Notes: a model not told the origin generated them from the sequence alone. A stretch of DNA of 64,000 nt from Pseudoxanthomonas sp. J35 (GCF_000513995.1 NZ_KI911335.1:1-64000), one strand, 5' to 3'. Shown: positions 1-10,131, counted from the stretch's first letter. Numbers and translations are program-made.

Positions 1-169
1 GCCGCACCGCGCGGTCGTGGATCGCCGCCACGGGCTGGCCGCAGCCGCTGCAGCAACGCCGCACGCCCTCCTGCGGATCAAGCTCGATCACCAGCCAGCG
101 TTGGCCGCCGCGCGGCTCGCGATGCCAGCGGCTCACGCCATATCCCGCCCAGCCTCCCAGCGGGAACAT
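1..169 (-). mobile_element. ISL3-like transposase, N-terminal fragment cut by the window edge
   Basis: Read on the minus strand from an ATG at 167-169, the frame stays open to the window edge (56 codons). It contains a zinc-ribbon-like block, RRCCSGCGQPVAAIHDRAVR, resembling the N-terminal zinc-binding part of ISL3-family transposases. The frame continues upstream of the ATG to a GTG at 185-187, so the start is uncertain. On the minus strand an A6 run followed by GAGGTTCTTCTCCC (about 260-280) could be part of the outer inverted repeat; this was not verified. Only the first quarter of such a gene would be visible, so whether the element is intact cannot be judged. Confidence 0.5.
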
Positions 170-325
170 ACAATCCAACTCGGCCACGGCCGGCCCCAGT
201 TTGTTGTCTAGACACCAGCAAGTCTGCCGGGTCGGCCGTGTGCCTCTCTCCCTCACTTGGGAGAAGAACCTCTTTTTTGGCCCTTGATTCCCCCGCCCGC
301 GGTCGCCATGGAGGAGGTTCGAACC

Positions 326-1108
326 ATGGGAGCGCCCATGCCCGACCATCCAACGCAGCCTGCGCCCGATCCCGCCAGCGACCGCCGGCGCCTGCTGTTC
401 GCCTTCAACTGCAGCCTCGGCTTCGTCCTGCTGCTGGTGGTGGTCGCGGCGATGCAGGCGCGCCTGCCGGTGGTGGCGATGTCGGTCACGCCCGGCACGC
501 TGGCCGGCCTGCTCGGCCTGCTCACCGCCCCGCTGCTGCATGGCTCGGCCGCGCACCTGGCCGCCAACGCGACCGCGCTGCTGATCCTCGGCACCCTCGC
601 CGGCAGCGTCTATCCGCGCGCCACGCTGCGCGCGCTGCCGGTGATGTGGCTGGGTTCGGGACTGGGCGCCTGGCTGCTGGGCGAACCCGGTTCGCACCAC
701 CTCGGCGCCAGCGGCGTGACCCATGGCCTGATGTTCCTGGTGACCACGCTGGGCCTGCTGCGCCGCGACCGTCCATCGATCGCCGCGGGCATGATCGCGA
801 TGCTGTTCTATGGCGGCTCGGTGCTGACCGTGCTGCCGCATGGCGACGGCATTTCCTGGCAGTCGCACCTGGGCGGCGCCATCGCCGGCACCGTCTCCGC
901 ACTGCTGTTCCGCCGCCTCGATCCGCTGCCGCCGCGCAAGCGCTACAGCTGGGAAATCGAGGAAGAGGAGCAGGCACTGCAGGCACGCGAGGAGCGCGAC
1001 ACCTTCGAACTGCCGCCGCCGCGCGACGTGCCGGTGCTGTGGCACCGCGACGAAGACGACGGCCGCGGCCAGGTGCTGCCGTTCCGCCCGCGCACGCCGC
1101 CCGACTGA
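326..1108 (+). CDS. Rhomboid-family intramembrane serine protease
   Basis: The 260-residue protein has several hydrophobic segments and the rhomboid signature: a histidine/asparagine segment LLHGSAAHLAANATALLILG, the active-site serine motif GASG in the following helix, and the partner histidine in SHLGGAIAG near the last helix. Such enzymes cut substrates within the inner membrane. The C-terminal 65 residues are a charged cytoplasmic tail rich in Glu, Asp and Pro (EIEEEEQALQAREERD). I chose the ATG at 326 because GAGGAGG lies 8 bases upstream; the same frame is open from 257. The physiological substrate cannot be told from the sequence, and it is transcribed apart from its neighbours. Confidence 0.8.
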   Translation: MGAPMPDHPTQPAPDPASDRRRLLFAFNCSLGFVLLLVVVAAMQARLPVVAMSVTPGTLAGLLGLLTAPLLHGSAAHLAANATALLILGTLAGSVYPRATLRALPVMWLGSGLGAWLLGEPGSHHLGASGVTHGLMFLVTTLGLLRRDRPSIAAGMIAMLFYGGSVLTVLPHGDGISWQSHLGGAIAGTVSALLFRRLDPLPPRKRYSWEIEEEEQALQAREERDTFELPPPRDVPVLWHRDEDDGRGQVLPFRPRTPPD

Positions 1109-1235
1109 GGCGCATCCGCCGCGATGGATGCGGCCACCGCGCTTCCCTCCATTGCCGCACACGCGGCATCATTCCGCCCGGATGAGGCCGGGACCGTCCG
1201 CGGTCGCGGCCTCCTTGCTACCCGGAGAACCCCGC

Positions 1236-2099
1236 ATGTCGTCCCGTCCGTCGCGCCTGGCCGCGGCTTCGCTGCTCCTTGTCCTGGGCGCCTGCGCCAC
1301 CACCGCCGCGCCGCCCGCGGCGGAGTCCGCCGCCGCGGCCACGCCCGCCGCAGGCATGCCCGAGCTGCGCCCCGGCTTCATCGCCGGCTACCTGGCCACT
1401 GCTGCGCTGCCCGACAGCCTCGCCCTGGTGCCGGCGCCGCCGGCCGCCGGCAGCGCCGCGCTGGAACAGGACCACGCGGTGATGCGCGCGGCGCTGGCGC
1501 TGCGCGGCACCCCGCGCTTCGAGCAGGCCCGGCTCGACGCCGACCTGCACTTCCCCTTCGCCGCCGGCACCTTCGCCTGCACGCTGGGCACCGACATCAC
1601 CGAGCAGGACACCCCGGCCACCTGGCGCCTGCTGCGCCGCTCGCTGGCCGACGCGGCCGCGTCCACGCGCAAGGCGAAGAAGCACTACGAGCGCCCGCGC
1701 CCGTTCGTGGAGAACGCCGCGCCGACCTGCACGCCGGAGGACGAGGAAGCGCTGCGCACGAACGGCTCGTATCCGTCCGGCCACACCGCGATCGGCTGGA
1801 TGTGGGCGCTGGTGCTGTCGCAGGCGGTGCCGGAGCGCACCACGGAACTGCTGGCGCGCGGCCGCAACTTCGGCGAGAGCCGGCTGGTGTGCAACGTGCA
1901 CTGGCAGAGCGACGTGCTGCAGGGCCGCTTCATGGCCGCCGGTACCTTCGCCCGGCTGCAGTCCCATCCGGACTTCCGCGCCGACATGGCCGCCGCCACC
2001 GAGGAGCTGGCCACGCGCGCCGGCCGCGGCAACGTGACCCAGCGCGACTGCGCCGCCGAGGCGGCGGCGCTGGCCCAGCCGCTGGAAGGCGTGCTCTGA
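1236..2099 (+). CDS. Class A acid phosphatase (PAP2 superfamily), lipoprotein or secreted
   Basis: The 287-residue protein begins with a signal sequence ending in LGACATT, a plausible lipobox, so it may be an outer- or inner-membrane lipoprotein acting in the periplasm. The three PAP2 phosphatase motifs are visible in order: KKHYERPRP, GSYPSGHT and a final SRLVCNVHWQSD block. These supply the phosphate-binding Lys/Arg and the two catalytic histidines of class A non-specific acid phosphatases. The family releases phosphate from a range of organic monoesters. The ATG is preceded by CCGGAGAA. It probably forms its own unit, since the next gene is convergent. Confidence 0.88.
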   Translation: MSSRPSRLAAASLLLVLGACATTAAPPAAESAAAATPAAGMPELRPGFIAGYLATAALPDSLALVPAPPAAGSAALEQDHAVMRAALALRGTPRFEQARLDADLHFPFAAGTFACTLGTDITEQDTPATWRLLRRSLADAAASTRKAKKHYERPRPFVENAAPTCTPEDEEALRTNGSYPSGHTAIGWMWALVLSQAVPERTTELLARGRNFGESRLVCNVHWQSDVLQGRFMAAGTFARLQSHPDFRADMAAATEELATRAGRGNVTQRDCAAEAAALAQPLEGVL

Positions 2100-2114
2100 C
2101 GCGACGGCGCCGGC

Positions 2115-2888
2115 TCAGCCGCCGGCCGGCGCCTCGCACCAGGCGATGAAGGCTTCGCTGTTGTTGGCGAAGCCGCGCTCGCGCGCCAGTTCCCACGGCC
2201 GTTCGCAACGGCCGGTGCGCGCGCACCAGCGGAAGCCGGCCGCCGCCAGGCAGCCATGGGCGTCGCGCTGGCCGCCGATGGGTTCCCGTTTCGCCGCCGG
2301 CTCTCCGCGTTCCCCGCCCGCCTGCGCCGCTTCCGGGCGTGGCGCGTCGGCCTGCTGCAGCCAGCGTTCGTGGCGGCCAGCCAGTTCGATCATCCGTGGC
2401 AGGAATTCCGGGTCGCCGCGCTCGACCGTGCGGTTGAGCCAGGCGCGGTCGATGAAGAACTGCTCGAAGCCGGCCGGGGTGATGGTCAGCACCGTCTTCA
2501 CCGGGGTGGCGCCGGTATTGCCCTGGGCGTGGACCGCGCCCGGCGGGATCACCACGTGCGAGCCGGCCGGATACTCGCGCGTGCCTTCGGCGGTATCCAC
2601 CGTCAGCGTGCCCTCGACCACGTAATAGCGCTCCTCCATGGTGTCGTGGCGATGCCACGGCGTGCGGTAGCCGGGACCTTCGTCGAGCTCGATCACCGCG
2701 TAGCGACCACCGGTGGCCTCGCCCGGCACCAGCAGGCGGTAGGTGCCGGCGTCGTAGGCCACGGCCGCCGCGTCGGCCGGCGCGACGCCGTGCACCGCGA
2801 CCGGCCCCGCGGCATCCGGTGCCTGCGCTGCAATCGCGCCACCCACGAGTCCCGTCGCCAGCAGCATTGCCAGTCCGATCCTGCGCAT
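2115..2888 (-). CDS. Secreted cupin protein with a Cys-containing C-terminal domain
   Basis: The protein has 257 residues. A signal peptide (MRRIGLAMLLATGLVGGAIAAQA) is followed by a cupin barrel with the motif HRHDTMEERYYVVEGTL and a second motif PAGSHVVIPPGAVHAQGN, which carry the usual metal-binding His and Glu. After a charged linker, a separate C-terminal piece contains GCLAAAGFRWCARTGRC and a final Cys, a layout suited to disulfides in the periplasm. That tail resembles small secreted proteins of Xanthomonadales known only as hypothetical, so this looks like a fusion. No substrate or reaction can be assigned. It converges on the phosphatase gene with 15 bases between stops. Confidence 0.7.
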   Translation of the reverse strand: MRRIGLAMLLATGLVGGAIAAQAPDAAGPVAVHGVAPADAAAVAYDAGTYRLLVPGEATGGRYAVIELDEGPGYRTPWHRHDTMEERYYVVEGTLTVDTAEGTREYPAGSHVVIPPGAVHAQGNTGATPVKTVLTITPAGFEQFFIDRAWLNRTVERGDPEFLPRMIELAGRHERWLQQADAPRPEAAQAGGERGEPAAKREPIGGQRDAHGCLAAAGFRWCARTGRCERPWELARERGFANNSEAFIAWCEAPAGG

Positions 2889-3028
2889 CGCCTTCCTCCG
2901 GTGGTGGGCATGAGTAGCGGGTCAACGCGCCGGCGGCCGGTTGCCAGCCAGCGTCCATGGCCTGTGCCCCAGGTACGCGAAGCGCGCCCGCAAACTGGCA
3001 GGCCGTAACCTTGCCGCCGCCGCGGCGC

Positions 3029-3505
3029 TCAGCCCGGCAGCGGCAGGCCGCCGGACGCCTTCACCGTGCGCAGCACGAAGCTGGAATTGACGTCGGCCAC
3101 GCCGGAGGCGTTGAGCAGGCGGTCGAGCAGGAAGCGCGAGAAATGCTCGAGGTCGCGCACGTAGACGTGCAGCAGGTAGTCCATGTCGCCGGTCAGGGCG
3201 TGGCAGGCGACCACTTCGTCCCAGTCCTGCACCGCAGCGACGAAGCGCTCGATGCCCGGCGCGCCGTGCTTCTCCAGCTGCACGCGGACGAAGGCCTGCA
3301 AGCCCAGGCCGATCGCCTGCGGATCCAGCCGGGCGCCGTAACCGGTGACCACGCCGCTGGCCTCCAGGCGCTGGATCCGGCGCAGGCAGGCCGAGGGCGA
3401 CAGGTTCACCTGCGCGGCCAGCTCGGCATTGCTGGCGCGGCCCTCGCGCTGGAGCAGGGCCAGCAGGCGCAGATCGGTGCGGTCGAAGGCGGGGGTCGTG
3501 GCCAT
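3029..3505 (-). CDS. Lrp/AsnC-family transcriptional regulator
   Basis: The 158-residue protein has an N-terminal winged helix-turn-helix (DLRLLALLQREGRASNAELA, then VNLSPSACLRRIQRLEASG) and a C-terminal RAM/AsnC ligand-binding fold (VVACHALTGDMDYLLHVYV), the full family length. The frame extends upstream to 3625, but the start at 3505 gives the normal family N-terminus and leaves the intergenic region free. It is divergent from phhA, and the space between them is full of TGCAAC/TTGCA boxes. By context it probably controls phhA in response to phenylalanine or tyrosine and represses or adjusts its own gene. Confidence 0.92.
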   Translation of the reverse strand: MATTPAFDRTDLRLLALLQREGRASNAELAAQVNLSPSACLRRIQRLEASGVVTGYGARLDPQAIGLGLQAFVRVQLEKHGAPGIERFVAAVQDWDEVVACHALTGDMDYLLHVYVRDLEHFSRFLLDRLLNASGVADVNSSFVLRTVKASGGLPLPG

Positions 3506-3590
3506 TTGTTGCCTTGCAACATCGGTTTCGTGCAACAAGATTGCAGCCGGGCCGTGGTTTCCTGCAACTTTGCAATCCCGTTGCGCGGGT
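3506..3590. promoter_or_regulatory. Repeated TGCAAC/TTGCA boxes between the Lrp-type gene and phhA
   Basis: TGCAAC occurs at 3515, 3531 and 3563, spaced 16 and 32 bases. Inverted or related TTGCA boxes start at 3514, 3541 and 3570. Lrp/AsnC regulators bind as oligomers to several phased, partly palindromic sites, and this array lies between two divergent starts, so it is the likely operator region for both genes. Ligand and direction of control are inferred only. Confidence 0.6.
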
Positions 3591-3630
3591 TCCGGCCTAC
3601 GCTGGGTACTGCACCGGAGGAGCACCGTCC

Positions 3631-4527
3631 ATGGCCGAAACCGCCACCCCCCGCCGCGTCGAACACCAGCAGACCGACAAGGGCTATGTCCCGGTCTACA
3701 CCACGGCCGTGGTCGAGCAGCCGTGGGAGGAGTACAGCGCCGACGACCACGCCACCTGGGGCACGCTGTACACGCGCCAGCGCGAGCTGCTGGCCGGCCG
3801 CGCCTGCGACGAGTTCCTGCGCGCGCAGGACGCGATGGGCATGGACGCGCGCGCGATCCCGCGCTTCGACCAGCTCAACGAGGTGCTGGGCGCGGCCACC
3901 GGCTGGACCCTGGTCGGCGTGGAAGGGCTGCTGCCGGAACTGGACTTCTTCGACCACCTGGCCAACCGCCGCTTCCCGGTGACCTGGTGGATCCGCCGCC
4001 CCGAACAGATCGACTACATCGCCGAACCGGACCTGTTCCACGACCTGTTCGGGCACGTGCCGCTGCTGATGGACCCGATGTTCGCCGACTACATGCAGGC
4101 CTACGGCGCCGGCGGGGTGAAGGCGCACGCGATCGGGCCGGAGGCGCTGCAGCAGCTGACCCGGCTGTACTGGTACACGGTGGAGTTCGGCCTGATCCGC
4201 CAGGCCGACGGTCTGCGCATCTACGGCGCCGGCATCGTCTCGTCCAAGGGCGAATCGCTGTATTCGCTGGAATCGGATGCGCCAAACCGGATCGGCTTCG
4301 ACCTGGAGCGGGTCATGCGCACCCGCTACCGGATCGACACCTTCCAGAAGACCTACTTCGTCATCGACAGCTTCCAACAGCTGATGCAGGCCACCGCGCC
4401 GGACTTCACCCCGATCTACGCGCGCCTGGCCGCGCAGGAGACGATCCCGGCCGGGGACGTGCGCGAGGACGACGAGGTGCTCCACCGCGGCACCGGCGAG
4501 GGCTGGGCCAGCGGCGGCGACGTCTGA
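3631..4527 (+). CDS. phhA: Phenylalanine 4-monooxygenase
   Basis: The enzyme hydroxylates phenylalanine to tyrosine using a pterin cofactor, O2 and non-haem iron, the first step of phenylalanine catabolism. The 298-residue product shows the iron ligands in DLFHDLFGHVPLLMDP (two histidines) and YWYTVEFGL (the glutamate), and has the length of the bacterial single-domain enzyme. The ATG at 3631 has GGAGG 10 bases upstream; an open frame begins earlier at 3514 but overlaps the operator region. The aromatic aminotransferase gene at 7586 could take the tyrosine further. The pterin-recycling dehydratase often found next to phhA is not seen here. Confidence 0.96.
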   Translation: MAETATPRRVEHQQTDKGYVPVYTTAVVEQPWEEYSADDHATWGTLYTRQRELLAGRACDEFLRAQDAMGMDARAIPRFDQLNEVLGAATGWTLVGVEGLLPELDFFDHLANRRFPVTWWIRRPEQIDYIAEPDLFHDLFGHVPLLMDPMFADYMQAYGAGGVKAHAIGPEALQQLTRLYWYTVEFGLIRQADGLRIYGAGIVSSKGESLYSLESDAPNRIGFDLERVMRTRYRIDTFQKTYFVIDSFQQLMQATAPDFTPIYARLAAQETIPAGDVREDDEVLHRGTGEGWASGGDV

Positions 4528-4572
4528 CTTCCGGCCCTGTACCGGGGCCGCGGCCCCGATACACTGGGCCGC

Positions 4573-6678
4573 ATGCACCGGCCCCGCCGCCCCCACCGGC
4601 ACCGCGGTGCGCTGCTGGCCGCCGCCTGCAGCGCCGTCGTGGCCGCACATGCGCAGCCGGCCACCGACCTGCCGGCCGTCTCGGTGACGGCGCGCGTCGA
4701 ATCGGCGCCAGCCTTCGACCTGCCCGCCTCGATCGACGTGATCGCGCTGGACGGCACGTCCACCCGCGCACAGGCCACGCTGTCCGAAGCGCTCGGCAGC
4801 GTGCCGGGCGTGCTGGCGCGCGAGCGGCAGAACCTGGCCCAGGACACGCAGCTGTCGATCCGCGGCTTCGGCGCGCGCGCCACCTTCGGCGTGCGCGGCG
4901 TGCGCCTGTACGCCGACGGCATCCCGGCGACGATGCCCGACGGCCAGGGCCAGCTCTCGCACTTCGCCCTGGCCGCGGCCGAGCGGGTGGAGGTGATGCG
5001 CGGGCCGTTCTCGGCGCTGTACGGCAGTTCCTCCGGCGGCGTGGTGCAGCTGTGGAGCGCCGACGGCACCGACGAAACGCAGGCGGTGCTGCGCGCCACC
5101 GGCGCCCGCTATGGCAACCGTGCGGCCAGCGCGCGCCTGCTCGGCGAGGCCGGCGGCACCGGCTACCACCTGGCCGCAGCGCGCTTCGAAACCGACGGCT
5201 TCCGCGAGCACGGCGCCGCGCGCCGGGATTCGCTCAACCTCAAGCTGCACCGCGAACTGGACGGTGACGGCCGCCTCGAGCTGGTCGGCAACTTCCTCGA
5301 TGCGCCGGACGCGCAGGATCCCCTGGGCCTCAACCGCGCGCAGCTGCGCGAGGAACCGCGCCAGGCGACGCCGCAGGCGCTGCAGTACGACACCCGCAAG
5401 TCGGTGCGGCAGGGCCAGCTCGGCGTGAACTGGAGCCAGCCGCTGGGCGGATCCACGCGGCTGCGCGTGAGCGCCCACGGCGGCCAGCGCGAGGTCGGGC
5501 AGTACCTGGCCGTGCCGGTGGCGGCGCAGGCCAGTCCGCTCAGCGCCGGCGGCGTGGTCGACCTCGACGGCAGCTACGGTGGTGCCGACCTGCGCCTGGC
5601 CTGGACGCCCGGCGACGGCGCGTTCGAACTGACCGTCGGCACCAGCGCCGAACTGCAGGCCCAGCAGCGGCGCGGCTACGAGAACTTCGTCGGCGACCGC
5701 CTCGGCGTGCGCGGCCGCCTGCGCCGCGACCAGGACGACCGCGTCCACGGCTTCGACCAGTACGCGCAGGCCTGGTGGCGGTTGGCGCCGCGCTGGTCGC
5801 TGCAGGCCGGCGCGCGCTACAGCCAGGTGCGCTTCCGTTCGCAGGACCGCTACGTCACCGCGACCAATCCCGACGACAGCGGCCGCGCCGGATACTCGGA
5901 ATTCACCCCGGTGGCCGGCCTCGTGTTCGCCCCGGCCGTGGACCTGCGTGTCTACCTCTCCGCCGGCCGCGGCTTCGAGACGCCGACCTTCAACGAACTG
6001 GCCTACCGCACGGACGGCCAGGGCGGCCTGGCCTTCGACCTGCGCCCGGCGGTGAGCGACAACCTGGAGCTGGGCCTGAAGTGGCGCGGCGACGGCGGCC
6101 GCCTGGTGCAGGCGGCGCTGTTCCGCGCCGACACCGACGACGAGCTGGCGGTGGCGCGCAACAGCGGCGGGCGCAGCAGCTACCGCAACGTCGGCCAGGC
6201 GCAGCGGCAGGGCGCGGAGGTCTCCGCGCGGCTGCCGCTGGCGGAGGCCTGGTCGCTGGACCTGGCCGCGACCTGGCTGGACGCGCGCTTCCGCGAGGGC
6301 TTCTGCAGCGGCAGCTGCGCCACCCCTGCCGACGCGGTGCCCGCCGGGGCGCGCATTCCCGGCCTGCCGCGCCGCCACGGCTGGCTGCGCCTGCAGTACG
6401 CCGGCCCGGCCTGGGAGCTGGCGGCGGAGGCCAGCGCGGTCTCGGCGCTGGTCGCCGACGATCGCGGCACCGCGGTCGCGCCCGGTCATGGGCTGCTCGG
6501 GCTGGAAGCCGCGCGCGCATTCCCGGTACGGGACGGCCGCCTGCGCGCCTTCGCCCGGCTCGACAACCTGCTCGATCGCGCCCACGTCGGCTCGGTCATC
6601 GTCAACGAGGCCAACGGCCGCTACTACGAACCCGGCCCCGGACGCAGCCTGCTCGTCGGCCTGGAATGGCGGCCGTGA
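4573..6678 (+). CDS. TonB-dependent outer-membrane receptor, YncD/siderophore type
   Basis: The 701-residue protein has a signal peptide, a short TonB-box region (LPAVSVTARVE), a plug domain (SIRGFGARATFGVRGVRLYADG; EVMRGPFSALYGSSSGG) and a 22-strand type barrel ending in an aromatic-terminated strand (LLVGLEWRP). Overall it resembles YncD-like and ferric-siderophore receptors, a different class from the two large receptors in the pectin locus. The ligand is unknown. A TACACT -10 element at 4560-4565 lies only 7 bases before the ATG, and no Shine-Dalgarno sequence is visible, so the transcript may be leaderless. A short GC hairpin (CGGGGCCGCGGCCCCG) separates it from phhA. Confidence 0.88.
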   Translation: MHRPRRPHRHRGALLAAACSAVVAAHAQPATDLPAVSVTARVESAPAFDLPASIDVIALDGTSTRAQATLSEALGSVPGVLARERQNLAQDTQLSIRGFGARATFGVRGVRLYADGIPATMPDGQGQLSHFALAAAERVEVMRGPFSALYGSSSGGVVQLWSADGTDETQAVLRATGARYGNRAASARLLGEAGGTGYHLAAARFETDGFREHGAARRDSLNLKLHRELDGDGRLELVGNFLDAPDAQDPLGLNRAQLREEPRQATPQALQYDTRKSVRQGQLGVNWSQPLGGSTRLRVSAHGGQREVGQYLAVPVAAQASPLSAGGVVDLDGSYGGADLRLAWTPGDGAFELTVGTSAELQAQQRRGYENFVGDRLGVRGRLRRDQDDRVHGFDQYAQAWWRLAPRWSLQAGARYSQVRFRSQDRYVTATNPDDSGRAGYSEFTPVAGLVFAPAVDLRVYLSAGRGFETPTFNELAYRTDGQGGLAFDLRPAVSDNLELGLKWRGDGGRLVQAALFRADTDDELAVARNSGGRSSYRNVGQAQRQGAEVSARLPLAEAWSLDLAATWLDARFREGFCSGSCATPADAVPAGARIPGLPRRHGWLRLQYAGPAWELAAEASAVSALVADDRGTAVAPGHGLLGLEAARAFPVRDGRLRAFARLDNLLDRAHVGSVIVNEANGRYYEPGPGRSLLVGLEWRP

Positions 6679-6767
6679 ACCGGCGCGCGGCGGGCGTATA
6701 GTCGTTCCACCGGGCGTCCCGGTCCGCCCATGGCGGCCCCGGCAGCCCTTCCGGAAACGGGGGACGT

Positions 6768-7452
6768 ATGCGCACCTCGCGTCGCTGGATGACCGCGCTG
6801 CTGCCGGCGCTGCTCGCGCCCGCCACCGCCACCGCCGCGGCCGTGGAGCCGCTGGACCGCTTCAGCTTCAGCATCGGCACCTGCCTCACCCGCTTCGATA
6901 CGAAGCTGCGCGCCGATGGCGAGACCGGCCGCGGCACCGAGGTCGACCTGCGCCGCGACTTCGGCCTGGACGACGAGACCCGGATCGCCTTCGCCGGACT
7001 GACCTGACGACCCTTCGACCGCCACGAGTTCGGCGTCGGCTATTTCGCCGACAGCGTGGAAGCCGACCGCCGGCTGCAGCGCGACATCGTGTTCGAGGAC
7101 AAGGTCTACGAGGCGGCGAGCACCGTGCACGCGCGCTACGACCTCGACAGCATCGAGGCGTACTACGTGTGGTGGGCCTTCAGCGAGGACACCTGGGCGC
7201 TGGGCCCGCGCGCGGGCCTGACCTGGTACCGGATCGACTTCGGCCTGAAGGCGACCCTGGAGATGGACGGCACGCCGGCCAGCGGCGAGCTGGAGGAGCA
7301 CTACAGGGGCGACCTGCCCGCGCCCGCGCTTCGGCGTGCTGGTCGACTACAGCCGGTTCCAGATCGACGCCAGTACGCAACGCCGCGATTTCACCGGCCA
7401 CCTGCGCATGCACAACAGCGGCTTGCGCCTGGGGCTGGTATTCCGCCACTGA
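6768..7452 (+). pseudogene. Broken outer-membrane beta-barrel protein gene
   Basis: The first 79 codons encode a signal peptide and amphipathic strands (FSIGTCLTRFDTKLRADG). An in-frame TGA at 7005-7007 follows GLT, where the reading RPFDRHEFGVGYF continues in the same frame immediately after it, suggesting a TGG-to-TGA change. The frame then runs to about 7323, where it switches by one base (a probable extra C in the GCGCCCGCG run). After the switch it reads RFGVLVDYSRFQID and ends at GLVFRH, TGA 7450-7452, an aromatic-rich barrel end. About 227 residues would be restored. Two independent lesions argue for a real pseudogene, though sequencing errors remain possible. Function unknown. Confidence 0.7.
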
Positions 7453-7585
7453 GGCCGCGGCCCTCCGTCTCAGCCGAAACGGTCGAGGCCATCCGGGCGG
7501 CCTGTTACGATTGGGCGGTTTGCCGGCGCGCCATCCGCGTGGCCCGCGGGCCGACCCTCCTTCCCCCAGCATCCAGAGTGCAGCC

Positions 7586-8788
7586 GTGTCCTTCTTCTCG
7601 AACGTCGAACTGGTCCCCGGCGACCCGATCCTCGGCCTGACCGAGGCGTACAACGCCGATCCCCGCACCACCAAGGTCAACCTCGGCGTGGGCATCTACT
7701 ACGACGAACAGGGTCGGATCCCGCTGCTGAAAGCCGTGCAGCAGGTCGAGCAGTCGCTGTCGGCGACCGCCCGCCCGCGCGGTTACCTGCCGATCGACGG
7801 CCTGCCGGCCTACACCCAGGCCACCCGTGAGCTGCTGTTCGGCAAGGATTCGCCGCTGCTGGCGGCGGGCCGCGTCGCCACGACCCAGACCGTGGGCGGT
7901 TCCGGCGCGCTGCGCGTGGGCGCCGAGCTGCTGCGCAAGGTGCTGCCGCACGCCACTCTGGCACTGAGCAACCCGAGCTGGGAGAACCACCGCGCGGTGT
8001 TCTCCGCCGCCGGCTTCGAGGTGGTGGACTACACCTACTTCGACGCGGACACCCACGGCGTCGACTTCGCCGGCATGCTCGCCGACCTGCAGAAGCTGCA
8101 GCCCGGCACCACCGTGCTGCTGCACGCCTGCTGCCACAACCCGACCGGCGCCGACCTCACCGTCGAGCAGTGGAAGCAGGTCGCGGCGGTGGTGAAGGAG
8201 CGGCAGCTGTTCCCGTTCATCGACATGGCCTACCAGGGCTTCGACAAGGGCCTGGCCGAGGACGCGGCCGCGATCGCGATCATGGTCGAGGCCGGCATCG
8301 ACAGCTTCATCGTCGCCAGCTCGTACTCCAAGTCGTTCTCGCTGTACGGCGAGCGCGTCGGCGCGCTGTCGGTGGTCGCCGCCACCGCCGAGCAGGCCAG
8401 GGCGGTGCAGTCGCAGGTCAAGCGGATCATCCGCACGATCTATTCGAGCCCGTCCACGCATGGCGCGGCGCTGGTCGCCGGCGTGCTCGGCAGCGCCGAG
8501 CTGCGCGCGCTGTGGGAACAGGAGCTGGGCGAGATGCGCACCCGCATCCACGCCCTGCGCGCGGGCCTGGTGGAGAAGCTGGCCGCCGCCGGTGCGCCGG
8601 AGTTCGCCTTCATCAACCAGCAGGCCGGCATGTTCTCGTACTCGGGCCTGACCCGTCCGCAGGTGGACCGCCTGCGCGACGAGTTCGGCATCTACGCCGT
8701 GGGCACCGGTCGCATCTGCGTGGCTGCGCTCAACCAGGGCAACCTGGAATACGTGGCCCGCGCCGTGGCGACCGTCAGCCGCGGCTGA
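7586..8788 (+). CDS. tyrB: Aspartate/aromatic amino acid aminotransferase
   Basis: This PLP enzyme interconverts aromatic (and aspartate/glutamate) amino acids and their 2-oxo acids. The 400-residue product starts with GTG at 7586 (SFFSNVELVPGDPILGLTEAYN) and shows the class I fold: HACCHNPTGADLT, the Asp-Tyr block IDMAYQGFDKG, the PLP lysine in SSYSKSFSLYGERVG, and the substrate arginine in GRICVAALN near the end. The frame is open far upstream (from 6488), but the family N-terminus and length support the GTG. With phhA 4 kb away it fits a phenylalanine/tyrosine pathway. A UUCG-looped hairpin follows the stop. Confidence 0.93.
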   Translation: MSFFSNVELVPGDPILGLTEAYNADPRTTKVNLGVGIYYDEQGRIPLLKAVQQVEQSLSATARPRGYLPIDGLPAYTQATRELLFGKDSPLLAAGRVATTQTVGGSGALRVGAELLRKVLPHATLALSNPSWENHRAVFSAAGFEVVDYTYFDADTHGVDFAGMLADLQKLQPGTTVLLHACCHNPTGADLTVEQWKQVAAVVKERQLFPFIDMAYQGFDKGLAEDAAAIAIMVEAGIDSFIVASSYSKSFSLYGERVGALSVVAATAEQARAVQSQVKRIIRTIYSSPSTHGAALVAGVLGSAELRALWEQELGEMRTRIHALRAGLVEKLAAAGAPEFAFINQQAGMFSYSGLTRPQVDRLRDEFGIYAVGTGRICVAALNQGNLEYVARAVATVSRG

Positions 8789-8810
8789 GCGTTCCGCCGG
8801 CTGCACGCAG

Positions 8811-8836
8811 GGAAGGCCCGGTTCGCCGGGCCTTCC
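8811..8836 (+). terminator. Terminator hairpin after the aminotransferase gene
   Basis: Perfect 11-bp arms GGAAGGCCCGG / CCGGGCCTTCC enclose a TTCG tetraloop, 22 bases after the stop at 8788. The following bases (GCGTTTCC) are only weakly U-rich. It lies between convergent genes and may serve both. Confidence 0.65.
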
Positions 8837-8864
8837 GCGTTTCCGCAACCGGAAACGGACAGGA

Positions 8865-10131
<1,267 letters not shown>

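Noticed and set aside
3406-6585. Minus-strand open frame of 1059 codons antisense to phhA and the TonB receptor
   Set aside because: Low-complexity translation rich in Ala/Arg/Gly/Val with no domain. It is the usual stop-free antisense frame of GC-rich genes and spans three unrelated units.
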